Of a stretch of DNA of 64,000 bases, positions 19,834 through 32,814 are shown in pieces. How positions within the stretch are numbered: the stretch's first letter is position 1; each line of letters starts with the position of its first letter. The notes beneath the pieces are model-generated. The model worked only from the letters and a program-made list of their open reading frames with translations, ran no database searches and was not told where the DNA came from. The position numbers were made by a program, and so were the translations under genes. The DNA lies in NCBI GenBank assembly GCA_029817715.1, contig JARUPY010000539.1, positions 3,881,501-3,945,500 of the forward strand, written 5' to 3'. Source of the stretch: Melastoma dodecandrum. Taxonomy: Eukaryota; Streptophyta; Magnoliopsida; Myrtales; Melastomataceae.

Positions 19834-22410
19834 GTGACGAATTACGAACAGCTGCAGCAACATGTTAGACAAATCCAGTCTACAGAATCAAGATTCATCA
19901 GAGAAAAAGATGGATATGTTACGATCAAGTTTGACAAGTCTCATGAAAAGGACGAAACTACACCATCCATCTTCCCAACGATGTTCATGGTCCAACCCGT
20001 ACCAAGAAGTAAGAAGCCTGACTCCCTGAATAAGATTATTCACTCTTTTGATGGACATGGAAAAGAAATCTATTTCCTCAAAGATCCTCATACGAACCAC
20101 TGTTATTGGGACGATTGTAATTGCGGTTGCTATGAGGAACCGGAAGAAGATGATTATGCTTCAAAAAGGAAAAAATCAGCCAATCGATCACATAACCTTC
20201 CCGAGACAGGCAGTGACAGTGACAATGAGGATGAACCAGGCCAGACGCCTGTTATTAAAGTCACACCATACCAAGAAAGTACAGTGATTGAAAGTTCTTG
20301 ATGGACATGGCTACAAAGAAGAGACCACTAAAGGAACCGTCAAAGGTATTTCCCTGCTTTCAAAATGTTCTTAAGTGGCAAAAGAAAAATCCATCTCAAC
20401 GGGTAATTCCTAGTTCACAAAGCACGCAAGTAGTTACTCCAGCAACGCCACCAGTTCCAGCACTCGGAATACAGCGCTCAATAACCTCTTGCACTCATGA
20501 AGCTCTTAGAATGGAACAGCTGCCTATAACACCAATACCCAATATAATGATGATGGGTCACACAGGTTTTAACTTTCCTCTTGTTGATGAACATACTATT
20601 GATAATGTTCGCTATTCTGCATAGCTTCCCATTCCTACAGAACTTGACAGAAATGATCATCCAGTACGCAACAGTATAGCTGAAACAGTCCTCAACTGGC
20701 AAAGCCAGAACGCAATGGTACAGAACTCAGCCTTGAATACCATTTGTCATAAGATAAACTCTGTGCAGGAGCATTTACAGGGAACAGAAAAGCACTTACA
20801 TGAAAAGCTAGCAGATCAGCTCAATAAAACTCATGAGGTATTACAATCCCTCCAGAAAAAGTTAGATAATTTTGAAAAGGGAAGATATCCTTCATATTTC
20901 AGATCTGACCCAGATGCTGAGATAGCTAAGCTTAAAAGACAGATTAAGATGATAGAGGCTAAGGAAGTGGAGATTCCCAAAAAGCCAAATGTTTCGAACT
21001 TCTTGAATTTTGGAAGACCAAAGTCTAACGATCCAGACTTCTTAAATTTTGGAAGACCAATAGTGCAGCCTCTTTCACAAGTACAGGCCACAAGACATAA
21101 TCTTTTTGGAGAACCAGGAAAAAAGGATGTAGCTGAATTAAGAAATCTCATACGAGAACAACAGCGAAAAAACCGGAGACGTGAAGAAATACGAGAAGGA
21201 AAGAAGAAACAGGATAGCTCTTCCGAGAGAAGACCCTCGTCAGAATATAGATCATCACAATACAGATCTCCAAGTCCAACCCCTCCGACTCCTCAACTCA
21301 TGATAAAAGAAAGGGAGATTCAGCTCAAAGAAAACCCGAAGGTGTCAGTACCAAAATGGGTAACATCATCCCTTGCTTCAGTTTCACTTGATGATTCATC
21401 AGCTTCTACACCCTCTGAGAATTATTCAGAACCAGAATCCAATGACATTGTTTCTCAGAATTCAGCAGATGACAAGGACTCTGCTATTAGACATTACTTT
21501 GAAAATTCTCCACATATTTTAATGGCAGATAAACCCAGAATAGACGATGAAAGTCTATCAGAAGAATCAGAAGATTCACCTCAGGTTTTGATGGCAGATA
21601 GAGGTGAATAAGGTCCTATAATTGATGAACCTATAGATGAAAGCTTTTCAGATCAATCTGCAGAAAGACAGCGGTCCCGTAAAAGATCTGATGAAGGAAC
21701 TCTTAACCTTAAGTTTACCTTTGATGACATTCCTTTTACAAAATGGCCCCAGCGAATCCAAGACTTTTATGCTTGGTGTTTACATAAGAGATTGACAGTG
21801 TTTTCTACATCTGACATCCTTGCAGACCTAACATCCAGGTTTACAGGAACATTCCTAATTTGGTGGAGATTGTTTCCAGAAGCAACTCAATTACAAATGA
21901 TGAGCCTTCCCCTTCAGGATTTTATAGGTAATCTTTATACACATTTTATTGGAAGTTCCACTAACATCTTAGAAGAAAAAAAATAGAATTTTTTCATAGA
22001 AAGTGTTGTTCATACAAACTGAAAGATCTTGACAGACACTACCTGAAGCTCTTACACTTGTTTATAAGCCTCGGAGGTGATGATTCTTTAAAGCCGGTAT
22101 TTTTATCTTCAATACCCTCTCCGATATCTTCAATGGTTGAGAAAGGCTTGACTAACAAAAATTTGAAGATAGCTGATCTTACAATCGGACAGATACAACA
22201 AGAGATTCATCTAGCTCTTAACGAATTATGTCAAAGGAGAGAGATCATTCGAGGATTCCTCAAACAAGACAAAAGACGGGATACAATTTGCCAAAACAAG
22301 TCGACAAGGTACAAAATTAAATGTACACAACGAGACTTATGTGATTGTTCAAGAATTACAGGCTCTAAACCAACAAAGCTAAGCTCATTCAAAGGAGATT
22401 GAAGCAACAG
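19834..22410 (+). pseudogene. EPRV copy B virion/coat region, broken
   Basis: Open pieces at 19834-20301, 20298-20624, 20715-21611, 21792-21986 and within 22058-22402. The first contains a Cys-rich patch (CYWDDCNCGC) and an acidic stretch. The piece at 20715-21611 starts with a probable coiled coil (heptad-like Leu/Ile with many Lys/Glu, residues about 10-90) and ends with the Ser-rich acidic region also seen at 2-376. The coat core follows as in copy A. Breaks include TAG at 20622, TAA at about 21609 and the same poly-A frameshift as in copy A. Confidence 0.72.
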
Positions 22411-22439
22411 AGCTATGGATCAGTCAAAGGTCTAAACAA

Positions 22440-23255
22440 TACAAGACTCCTTCGAAGAGATGGAAACGCTATTTAAGGAAAAAGTGGACCCCTGGAAGGA
22501 AGTCCTCCGAATGCTTCATTTGCAATAAGTCTGATCATTTTGTAAAGAGCTGTCCAAAGCAACAGAAGAAGCTAATTGCTCAAATCGAGAAGTTCTCTGG
22601 CATCTCATTAGATGATGATGATATTGAATCAGTTTTCTCTATTGATGATAAGCCGTCGTCACAAACAGTTTGTTGTCTTGAAGGAAACATAGATTCAGAA
22701 GAATCAAGTTCTGAAGACGAGTCTTATACTTCATTCACATCAGGAGAAGAGATTACTCGAAGAATATGTACTATCAGCGCTTATCCGAGCCCCACAAAGT
22801 CTCATGAAGTATTCCCGTACATAGCATCCTACCCTAGAAGAATACCATCTAGTGGGTTAATCACAGGATTCCGGGAAAATTTTGAGGAGACCAGAAAGAC
22901 ATTCCCTTTCATAGCTACCTTAGAAGTCTCCCCACACGCAAAGGTACAAGTATATTTTTCACCATATCACAGGCCTATACCAGCGATAGCATTTATTGAT
23001 ACAGGAGCATCAGAAAGTATGATCAATCCAAGGATAGTACCTACGGAATTTCTAGACCCAGAGGAAAGGGCTTTCATGGCCGCATCTAGTGAACCATTCT
23101 ACACTCACCTTAAAACTAAACCCTTGAAGGTTATGATATTTCCTACATGCTCTGTCAAAAGTTCGCTGATTGCTACCGACCTTCCAGGGAGAGATTTAGT
23201 TTTAGGTTGGGATCTTTTACAACTAATGCCCAATATCAGGATTTTGCCTACATGA
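22440..23255 (+). pseudogene. EPRV copy B zinc knuckle and aspartic protease
   Basis: The same arrangement as in copy A: CCHC knuckle at about 22512-22553, acidic linker, then FIDTGASES at about 22990-23016. Here the residues before the protease motif read RPIPAIAFID; copy A has RLIPKIAFID. The frame ends at 23253-23255, slightly earlier than copy A, after a small sequence difference (CTACATGA). No independent start is present. Confidence 0.78.
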
Positions 23256-23300
23256 ATCAGATTCAAAGGAAATTTCAAGCCTTTCACCAGAATCACAAGG

Positions 23301-24119
23301 ATGTACTCTGTTGAACCAGTTGAACAAGTACGTAGATTGTTCCAACCATCCTTTGTAGAGAATCATGCTGAATTCCTACATAAATGCCCAAATCCCTTGT
23401 GGCAAAACCTAGATTTTTTCATCAAATTACCATTCAAACAAAATGAGGATATCAATCCCACCAAAGTGAGTCACCCTGGTATGAATCCTACTGACTCCTA
23501 TTTAGCAAAAAAAGAGTGCATGGCTTTATTGCAGCAAGGACTAATTGAGCATTCAAACTCACAATGGGCATGTGAAGCATTTTATGTCAACAAACGATCA
23601 GAACAGGCCAGAGGTAAAAAGAAACTAGTCATAAATTATCAGCCTTTGAATTACTTCTTACAGGATAACAAGTTCCCATTACCTAACAAGTCAGCCTTGT
23701 TCTCATCTCTAGCGAAAGCCAAGATATTTTCTAAGTTTACTCTCAAAAGTGGATTTTGGCAGATAGGTATACAACCAGATGACAGATGGAAGACGAAATT
23801 ATGTATTCCCAATGGACATTTCCAATGGACAGTCTTACCATTTGGATTGAAAACTGCACCTTTATTATTTCAAAAGGCAATGACTCGTATTTTCTGGCCT
23901 ATACAATCCTCAGCATTAATCGACATTGATGATATTATATTATTCAGTCCTGATAAAGAATCCCATGAAAGTTTGCTGAGACAGTTTGCCGAGATACTCC
24001 AAAAATATGGTATTATGCTTTCTGAGAAAAAGGTGAAATTATTTGAAACTTCAATTGAATTTCTTGGAATGAGACTTTCAGATGGCAAATATCACCCTGG
24101 ACCACACATTGCCCAATAA
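23301..24119 (+). pseudogene. EPRV copy B reverse transcriptase
   Basis: A 272-residue open segment that includes the linker before RT. The first catalytic Asp (FDLKS in copy A) is Thr here (FTLKSGFW), while the following Gly is intact, the reverse of copy A. The second active-site box is DIDDI, as in copy A. It ends at a TAA at 24117-24119 where copy A continues. It is not catalytically competent by these residues. Confidence 0.85.
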
Positions 24120-25064
24120 CTGCCGAAATTCCCAGATACTCATCTGACCATAAAACAGGTTCAACAATTTTTGGGAATTGTGAATTATTTACGAGATTTC
24201 GTGCCTAAAATCAGCAGATATACTAGTCCACTTGAGGCGCAACTAAAGAAAGATGCTTAGCCATGGGGACAAGCACAGACAGAAGCAATCCAATACTTGA
24301 AAACACAATTACAGCTCCTTCCACCACTACAGATTCTTTCCGATGGAACTAGAGTGTTACAGACAGACGCCAGTGACCTTTATTGGGCAGCCATCTTATT
24401 AGAAGAAAAGGAAGGTAAAAAACACATCTGTGCTTACAAATCAGTGAAGTTCAACCAAGCAGAACAACATTACCATTCTACCATCAAGGAAATACTTGCA
24501 GTAAAATAAGGAATAAAGAAGTTTGAATTTCACTTGGTTGGATATCACTTCATTGTAGAGAGCGACCTCTCTTCATTCAGTTCAATGCTCAACTTCAGAA
24601 AGAAGAAGATACCGAATGCACAACTGCTACGATTAGCAGAATGGTTTTCACAATACTCCTTCACGGTCAGACATATCAAAGGTACTTCTAATGTAGTAGC
24701 AGACTTCCTGTCTAGAACTTTTGATATTACCCATCCTACTCTGCTGGAACATCCTAAACTACAGGCTATGTTCACAACCAAAGTATATAAGCCACAGGAG
24801 TACACTTCACTCCCTCCAGAAGTCCATCAGTATGATCAGATAGAAGATTTATTATCCAGAACTTCTGAGATGATGCACAAATACTTGGTTCAGATTTTTC
24901 ATAAACATGGACAAATGTTCTTTCCGACGGATGGAATGCATCCCAGATATCCTTTCTTACAAGTCATTCCAATCCATCCGCTTGACATCTTTCCTATAGA
25001 GCTAAAATGGTTTTTAAGGTATTTCTTTCATGCTCACACTGTTGCTTGAGAGTTTTACTACCAC
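24120..25064 (+). pseudogene. EPRV copy B RNase H
   Basis: The connection continues from 24120, then open frames 24297-24509 (TDASDLYWAA, then KEILAVK) and 24534-25049 (VESDL ... VVADFLSR). One TAA at 24508-24510 separates them. The tail region follows and reaches the solo LTR at 25065. An in-frame TGA lies at 25046-25048. Confidence 0.78.
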
Positions 25065-27725
25065 TATAATACCCCAAATAAAATTCGAAAAAAAGGAAAA
25101 TAGAAAATCTCCAATCAGAGAGACGTCCCTCACCTCCAGACGTTCCACCCTCTGAGAAATCAGAGGACAACCCCTTCAGAGAATTCTCCGAGACGTTCAT
25201 CCTCTCCTCTGGGGAACCGGAGGCTCCACCCCTCCGAGAATCGGAGGCCAACTCCTCCTCCCTCTACATACAACCGGAGGCCAACTCCTCCTCCATCACA
25301 TACAACCGGAGGCCAACTCCTCCTCCATCATATACAACCGGAGGCCAACTCCTCCCTGATGTACACACAGAAACCGGAGTCAAGGACTCCCCCTCTCCAG
25401 TGCTGACGAGCCAAAGCCTCCCGACTAGCCTACCAGCCGACACCCTCCCTGCATCGTTCATCCTCCTCGGGCCACCCCGGGGCGAGGTAACCCCTCGGTG
25501 AGACTTCCTCTCACTTTGCTAACTCAAGCATGCTCCTACCATGTTCGATATGCTGACTCCGTCGTTCCCTTTCTTTTTTGGCCTACCATACACACCATGG
25601 GGTGAGGAACAAGCCTCCGGACGAGGTCGTAACAACCGAAGTTACAGACAAGGGACAACTGGAGCGCCACCCTCCTTCGATTTTAGATCACGATGGAAAA
25701 AGGTCGTCACATTTAAACTCCTCTCGAAACACATTTTCGTACATCTTATAGCCCTCAAAGCCTTAACAGTAGCTTTGGGGGTCGATTTTGCATTCATTTG
25801 TGGCACCGAAGTGTCGGGACATCTCCCGACCTTCTGTTCAGTTATTTTCTGCGGCAATGCCTCCAGAGATTGATTTTTTTCGATGAGGTTACGGACGTTT
25901 TCGAACCTCGATTCCAAAAATGTCAAATAATCTACAATGAGTGGTGATCTTGGGAATATTTTTGTTTTAATTTTTGATTGATCGAGGATCGAGTTATTTT
26001 CCCTGAAACGGTCGCCACTTTCATTGGCCGCAGCAGGACAGCCTGCTGCATTATCGCTTTCGGGGAAGTTTCGTGAGATCTAACCGTTGGATCTTGCTCA
26101 AATTTTGAGCTCTAAACTAGACTTCAAGACGGTTCTATACATATGTATACCAATTGTTGAAGATTCTAGCATAATATGAAACAATCTTATGAACAGACTG
26201 TATACTCCGTAAGATTTCCTGAGTGTTGCTGTCATATTCTTTATTCAATAACAGCAGATCCCACCATTGAATCGTTGTCAAATTTTATATATGTGTTCTT
26301 CATTTTATCCTGGTGATTTTGACATATATCCACATTTTTTCGTTTTGTGGATGTCAAGTTTTCTAGTTTTCTTTCTGGAACTTTACCCGACCGGGGTCAG
26401 ATCGAGTCTACAGAACAGTATGACATTTGCACCTATATATCTTACGATCCAACCGTTGGATCTATGTGAAAGTTTTCACACACATTCTTCATAGTTTTAC
26501 CTTTCTTTGAAGTTCTTTTCCACTCCGATCGGACATTCGAAGACCAAGATATGATAGGAACAACACCGTCTACGCAAACGGTTCTGCTTTTCTGGACAGC
26601 CACATTTGTTCCTTGATCTTGAGATATTACACCGTTAGATTTTCATAAAATTTTACATGCATACTCGTAATTAAGTTTGGATCTTTTGATTTAAATTTCG
26701 ATTAAATCGGACAATCCTAGCCAAAGTTATAATCCGTTTTCTGAACAGTACGCAATCTGTGTTCGTTGTTCTAATATGATTACATGTGATGTCTTGCATA
26801 ACTTATACTTTACTATCTCGCATAACTTACACTCTATTTTTTTTGTCTATGCATGTACAACAGACGCACAAATTTCGAAGTCCCGAACCAAGCCTCTCGA
26901 AGGATTGTTGAAGGCACGTGAATCTTTCCGAGCATAAAAACGCGGTGTCAAGACCATCAAGCGGCTCCAACCGCCACATGAGGTAAAAAGGGAGGTGCGG
27001 ACCTCCCCGGAAAAATAGAAAATCCACTTGTAACGGGCCGTGGGCCCAAGTGCATAGGCCCACGGTCACCATCCTTCCCCGTCCCCCTCAATAATTGTTT
27101 GTGCTTGTCCGCATGCTTTAGGCCTGTAGGTTTATCGTCGCATGCTGTTTGCCATCAACAAACATAAGTTCCGGTCCAAAGCCTGAATCGGGTCTAACGC
27201 CCGTAAAACATTGACATGAGTCCGGAGTCATGCCCGGATCGGGTCCAATGCCCGTTAAACAAAAGCAAACCCTTTGGAGCAAACACCACCTCCCTTTTTC
27301 TGCATGTTAGAATGTAAGAGTTAGTAATTAGTAATCCCCGAACCAACTGTTTTTTCCGACTTAAACAGCTTTTATAAATAAAGTCGGTGGCGACTCCGTA
27401 TAGTTTACCTAGGTTAAACAACAACAACCTTTTTACGGAGCCATTTTGGATGAGGAACGGACGACACGAGCCGCTCCCGATTTCTCCCGAAAGTTCCTTC
27501 TTCGGATCATGCTCCGCCTTTCGCCCGTCGCCTCTTAGGAAAACAGGGACGGTCGGCGAGGGCCCGAGCAGGCCCAGTTAGGAACCCAGGGAGGGATCAC
27601 CCAATTCCATTCAGCAGCGTCCGACACTCGAGTCGTGATCGACCGGTTGGGCCTTGGGTAGCGGACCCGGATCCTCGGGTCGTTCGAACCGCCATGAGCG
27701 TGCTAGTCCGGAAGGCGCGCGTACA
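25065..27725 (+). mobile_element. Solo LTR inserted in EPRV copy B
   Basis: The insert begins TATAATACCCCAAAT and ends GCGCGTACA, and is flanked by a perfect 5-bp duplication ACCAC (25060-25064 and 27726-27730). Copy A has the uninterrupted sequence at about 3755-3770. No internal retroelement genes are present, so it is a solo LTR of about 2.66 kb left by LTR-LTR recombination. The 5' terminus is TA rather than the usual TG. A TATAAATAAAG (27373) and GGTGGCGACTCCG (27387) near its 3' end resemble the R/U5 part of Ty3/gypsy Tat-lineage elements, which suggests plus orientation. The lineage call is an inference. Confidence 0.78.
25220..25358 (+). repeat. 32-bp tandem repeat in the solo LTR
   Basis: About four units of 32 bp built on ACCGGAGGCCAACTCCTCC followed by TCCATCACATACA; the first unit is more diverged. 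The surrounding region is GC-rich. Confidence 0.8.
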
Positions 27726-27730
27726 ACCAC

Positions 27731-28326
27731 ATATTTGCTAGAATATTTGAATTCCCTTGGAAATCTTTAGACATATACTCCTCACAGAAGGCCTCATGTA
27801 CATATTGCAGAAGTATTATATTGGTTTGCACCACTACTACAGTGGAGAAATTGGTTTGAGTTCCACATGGACAAATTTACAAAATACCCTGGCATTACTG
27901 TCTATTCAACTTATTTGTTTCGCTGACATTTGGCACTATGATCAGGGACTCCAAGCAATAGTTGCACAACTTCCACATTCTTTGACTATATGTGCAGAAG
28001 ATAGTTTTTCAGATTGGAAGGACTCTCTTGCAAACAAAGAACTTTTGAAGTAAATATTATGCAGCGAGAATGGGTTCCCTTATTTGACACATGAAGAAAT
28101 TATTCAATATGGAATCCAAGACATTATCCCAGATCGTGTCTATGAATTCCAATGTGCACTCCATTATTATACACACAACAACACTAATTGTGATGAGTTG
28201 GCCAATGAATTTTTAAGTTTAGTTGATCTACAAGAAGAAGGCCCAAGACCATCCTCAAGATTTAAGAGGCAAGATCATGATCCAGACAATCCAGGCCCAC
28301 ATGGGAAACGGCCCAAAATTGACTAA
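27731..28326 (+). pseudogene. EPRV copy B C-terminal tail after the solo LTR
   Basis: Continues the tail of copy A (matching about 3766-4375). The stretch 27740-27895 is identical to copy A by eye; the rest is more diverged. Open pieces are 27757-28053 and 28084-28326, with a stop at 28051-28053 and frame changes. It ends with the acidic Asp/Pro/His-rich segment. No domain is recognised. Confidence 0.55.
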
Positions 28327-28348
28327 AGACAAGCCGGCACGCACATAC

Positions 28349-28432
28349 GAAGATGCTTTGAAGATAAGGTTGTACAAAGATGCTTTGGAGATAAGGTTGT
28401 ACAAAGATGCTTTGGAGATAAGGACAACTAAG
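28349..28432 (+). repeat. 27-bp GATAAGG tandem repeat, EPRV copy B
   Basis: Three units, each with GATGCTTTG(A/G)AGATAAGG, against about five in copy A. The array ends with AAGGACAACTAAGG, a form closely matching the isolated piece at 18974-19000. Confidence 0.75.
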
Positions 28433-28489
28433 GACGATAAGATAAGATAAGATAGCTTTAGTTGCTTTTTTTAAAAACTTAGTACAGGC

Positions 28490-28575
28490 AACGTGACTTA
28501 ACCATAGCCTAGTTTTCCTTTCCAGCTTGTACTATAAATACCCCCTCGATCAGAGGAATGAGAAAAAGAGGAGAA
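28490..28575 (+). promoter_or_regulatory. Pararetrovirus-type promoter, copy B
   Basis: TATAAATA at 28533-28540 followed by CCCCCTCGATCAGAGG and a GA-rich start region, as in copy A. It lies about 100 bp downstream of the GATAAGG array. Confidence 0.62.
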
Positions 28576-29079
28576 AAATAGAAAACACTTTGAAAACTTC
28601 TCTCATCCATGAGTTTCTAAAGTTTCTCTTAAGGGCAATAATCGCGGCAGTGGCGTCTTAGTTCTCAATCTTTCGATATCCTCTCTACCTTCGATAAACC
28701 CAAAAATATTCAAAAAACTAAAAACCGAAAAACATTCAGAAAACCAGATCCTATTGTGTTCATATTATCTTCATATTGTCTTCATGTTTTTATTCTAAGT
28801 CTTATTATCATTATCCTTATGTTATGTTTCTATTATCTTTGTTGTCATCACAATCTTTCATCCTATTCTCTAAAGAGCTTTATTGCATCATTGGTAATAT
28901 GCTTGGCCAAATCCCCGTTCTAGGTTAAAGGCTGTTTAAAGTATTGTTTTCTTGATTGTGGAATCTCTGTTGCATCGTAAAGCTACCAGCTTCGCCGTAG
29001 GAGACCAAATCGCCGCATAAGTCAGGAGGGCTGTCAGGCACGGTCAAGGCTTGATATTGGTTGTAGGTAAAAGCATAAG

Positions 29080-29452
29080 ACCCCCTTTGAGGAGACAATT
29101 TCGCAAACCAACTTTTCCAGAGAATTGAAGAATACGCCATGATTTTATCCAAGAGTTTGTCGTTAGAGAAATGGAAATACGAGCCTGAAACTGCCCATCG
29201 TTTATCATACTCATCCAGTCTCGTATCCGTCAGCTTGATATTTACTTAGAGTATAAGGCTACTAAGTCTATCATCAACCAGGTTGATGCTTTTATCACTT
29301 ATGAATTAGAGACTGATCTCGAAAATAATTGGTATCTAGATCCTTATCCTTATCAAGTACGTCATAGTTGGAAAAAGCTTAAGGAATATAGTCAGTACAG
29401 AACTTATCTTCGTTGGTACCTCAAAACCTGCTTATATTTAAACTCTATTTAA
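29080..29452 (+). pseudogene. EPRV leader-region frame, copy B, broken
   Basis: Counterpart of the open frame at 5144-5545. Stops break the N-terminal third (for example near 29126 and 29188), while the last 80 or so codons remain open and conserved. Unknown family. Confidence 0.4.
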
Positions 29453-29820
29453 GACCCTCCGCTCCGCATAATTCTCTATGTTTTGTTTAGATTTGTTGTC
29501 AAATTCCCTGTTTAAAGTCTTGTTTAAGTTTGATCATGTATTTCCGATCTTGTACGACTCATTGTCTTGTGTATCTTATTATCTAATCTTAATGAGCCGT
29601 TAACCGATCGCGCATCTCTGGTATTATTTATAAATAAAAGTAAATAAAAAATTATACAATATATATATATAGATATATTAAAGGCCCCATTCCCTAATCA
29701 TTACTATGAAGGTTGTCAAAATCAACATCTTACGTCGATCGGAAGGAGTCCGTAAAATCGTAACTCGCAATATCGTACGTGAAATCAGAAGATTTTATAA
29801 AATTATATTTGACATACATT

Positions 29821-32052
29821 TGTTACACTAAGAGGGGGGTGAATTAGTGTTAATCTCCAAATTCGGATTTTAACGCTTTTTCGTTCTACCCCGCAGCGGA
29901 AGGAAGTTTCTGTAACACAGAACCTTAGATAGGTTTCTGTACAACAGAACGTTTGATTGTGTTCGCAAAATGTTTGATTGGACACAAAGCTTTTTATAGT
30001 GGTTCGGCAAATTGCCTACTCCACTCTTCACCCAAAATACTGGATGGTTTCCACTCAAATGTATCTCTGTACAAATTACACAAATGATTGCAACTGAAAT
30101 CAGATCCAAAGGTTCTGTTCAATAGAGGCTTGAGTGGCAGAACACAGACCAGAAGGTTCTGTGCCGTAGAGGCTCGTTATGTAGCACAAACCCGAAGGTT
30201 CTATACTATAGTAACTTAGGCTCAATACAGACCAGAAGGTTCTGTATCGTAGAGAGTAAGGCACAACACAGACCAGAAGGTTCTGTGTCGAAGAAGGTAA
30301 GGCACAACACAGACTAGAAGGTTCTGTGTCGAAGAAGGTAAGGCACAACACAGACTAGAAGGTTCTGTGTCGAAGAAAGTTTGGCACAACACAGACCAGA
30401 GGGTTCTGTGTCGAAGAAGCTTAGGCACAACACAGACCGAAGGTTCTGTGTCGAAGAAGGTAAGTCACAATACTGAACAGAGGTTCTGTGTCAGACGTGT
30501 TAACCTTCTATAGAACAGATCAAGAGATTCTGTACTGTAAACGTCAACCTTCTATAGAACATATCCAAGGATTCTGTATCACAGAAGGTATAGCACAGAC
30601 CGTAAGGTTCTGTCCCAAGATTGTGTCAATCTTTAACAAACCAAAATGGTTCATATTAGAAATGACTTGAGATATGTACAGACCGTATGGTTCTGCAGTG
30701 AAGTAGATTCAGACCTAAAGGTTCTGCTCTACAGGGGGTTATACAGATCCGAAAATTCTGCACTACAGCAGGTTGCACGCGTTAACGTGACTAACAAGGT
30801 AGCAAATGCGCAATCTCTTAAGGATAATGACTTCATGGCGTACCCCACGTGAGCACGTAGCGGACTCTACGCAGGCGAACAGCGACCTCTGTTCAAGGAT
30901 GGATTTTCCCTCCGGCGGCTCCACACGACCTGCACGATCTCCTCGAGATAGCGACTATGTGGCGTACCCCACACAAGCACGTAGCATACCCTACGCAAGC
31001 ACGCAGTAGACCCTGCACAAGCATGCGGCAAACCCCACGCAAGTAGATGGCAACCTCCATCCTAGGTTCCTGCACACAGAGCTCGACACAACAGAAGCTG
31101 GTTAGTCCCTCACCTTCTGTGCTCCCGAGGTTCAGCCCTTCTCTCTGGCCCGCTGCACGTTGCCCCCGTACACATGCTTCTAACAACGTCTCCTGCAGCT
31201 TCCAGCCGAGTCCCTCGAGCCCCCGAGTCACTTTCCTAGAGGGCTTCACCAATGATGCAGTCGTCCGTTGCTAGTGCTCCTCGTGTGACTAACTCGAACG
31301 AATGAAAGAATGAAAAGACTAAAGCTCACGCTCTCTCTGGACAGAATGGAATGGATGGAAAAATGTTGTTTGAGTTAATGGAGAGTGCGTGGCTATTTAT
31401 ACACAAGGTTCAAGGAAGAAAATGCAAAAGGAAAAAGATAAAAACATAATCTGTAAAATAAGAAATTAAAAGTTAGTTCACAAAATAATTAATCTGCAAT
31501 AATATCATACACGTGCAAGCATTCAGATAGAAAATAAATCTAAATAAGATTATGATATATTTTCCATGAATAGTGCTCCACAGAAGGTATCGCAGAAGGT
31601 TCTACTTGATAACCTTCTACAGATGGAAACAATAGTTGATTTGTTTCCAAATGACTTGAAGTCAATTCCATCCTGATAAAAACACACGTGAGAGTGTATC
31701 TGGACAGGTGGTGGTGATTTGCAATCAAATAATGTTCGTATGTTGATCAAGTAAGCTTACAGAAGCCTGTAGACCAAATAATAGAACCTTTCCATATATA
31801 GAAGATACATTTCCTTCTACAAGAAATATTATCTCCAATATGATTATTTAAAAATCAAATCATGGTAATCTGATTAGACGAATATCTTAATCATATAATA
31901 TATATTTCGTAATTAAATAATTGATAACTAATTATTTAATTACAACAATGTTTCTTACAAAAAGATCCTCATTATGAGAAGCTTCTGTAGAATAGAATGT
32001 TCGACCTTCTGTAGTACAGAGGGTCCGGTTCATCATCAAAACCGTCCCAACA
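29821..32052 (-). repeat. 3' LTR of the Sirevirus-like element
   Basis: 2232 bp, TG...CA ends on the minus strand (TGTTGGGACGG ... GTGTAACA). It matches 40110-42377 with small indels, including one more or one fewer 41-bp unit in the inner array and point differences. Confidence 0.92.
30105..30495. repeat. 41-bp tandem array in the 3' LTR, rich in GAAGGTTC
   Basis: About six to eight units spaced about 41 bp, each with CAGACCAGAAGGTTCTGTGT and CGAAGAAGGTAAGGCACAA. Every unit carries GAA-NN-TTC, the minimal inverted pair of a heat-shock element. The equivalent array in the 5' LTR is at 40400-40790. Confidence 0.85.
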
Positions 32053-32067
32053 ATCTCCCCCTTTTTG
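32053..32067 (-). other. Polypurine tract of the Sirevirus-like element
   Basis: On the minus strand CAAAAAGGGGGAGAT directly abuts the 3' LTR start TGTTGGG. This is the expected primer site for plus-strand DNA synthesis. Confidence 0.88.
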
Positions 32068-32814
32068 ATGATGACAAAACATTCATCGTTGAGGGAAATG
32101 TTTTCGCAAGAACTCCCCCTAACTCCCCCTAAATAGATGAGAGTAAGAGTCTCGCGTTTGTACAGAACCATAAGGTTTCTGTGAAACAGAGCATAAAAGC
32201 TACTGTTATAAAGAAGGTTATTTACATAGCACAAAGGCTTCTGTGATTTATACAGAGCGAGGAGCTTCTGTATTTAGCCCGACAAAAAATGTTGGTATTT
32301 CATTTTTGCACTCCCAGCAATAGTGACTTTAAAAGATCGCGAATCGCATTCCCTGTAGAAGGTTGCGATTATGAGCTGTATCAGTCTCATAGGCTTCTAC
32401 ACCGTAGATGGCAAAGCCTTCTACGACCCATTGAGTTATAGAAAATCAAGGATTTTTCTATAACCAATACAGAGCTAGGTACTCCCCCTCAACACAATTT
32501 TCTCCCCCTTTTTGTCACATCAAAAAGAAGATGAATGTAGGTTGAAAAAGAAGAGTAAGTTTCTTGCAGAAGGTATGACATAGTGTTCATGACCAACGTG
32601 CAGAGGGTAGTTTTAATTCTTGCAGAGGGTAGAACAGAGAGTTCAAAAACCATCATGCAGAATGTGGTGCAGAAGGTGTGACAGAAAGTTCAATACCATA
32701 CTGCTGAAAGAAAATGTGTCCACCAGGTGGCACTTATTACAATCTAGTAGACCACAGAAATCAATTTTTGGTCTAGCTAGAAATGCGGAAAAGAGAGAAC
32801 ATCAAGAGAGTTCA

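Larger units (their letters stand above)
18972..29815 (+). mobile_element. Endogenous pararetrovirus copy B, interrupted by a solo LTR
   Basis: The longer of the two EPRV copies. It starts with a short piece of the GATAAGG repeat (18974-19000), then a movement-protein region, coat region, zinc knuckle, protease, RT, RNase H, tail, repeat array, promoter and leader. A 2.66-kb solo LTR splits the tail. The right border is unclear because of the shared flank. Stops and frameshifts are present in every domain, so it cannot be active. Confidence 0.88.

Noticed and set aside
30100..30500. CRISPR-like regular array
   Set aside because: The 41-bp units lack unique spacers; this is a tandem repeat inside an LTR of a plant retrotransposon.
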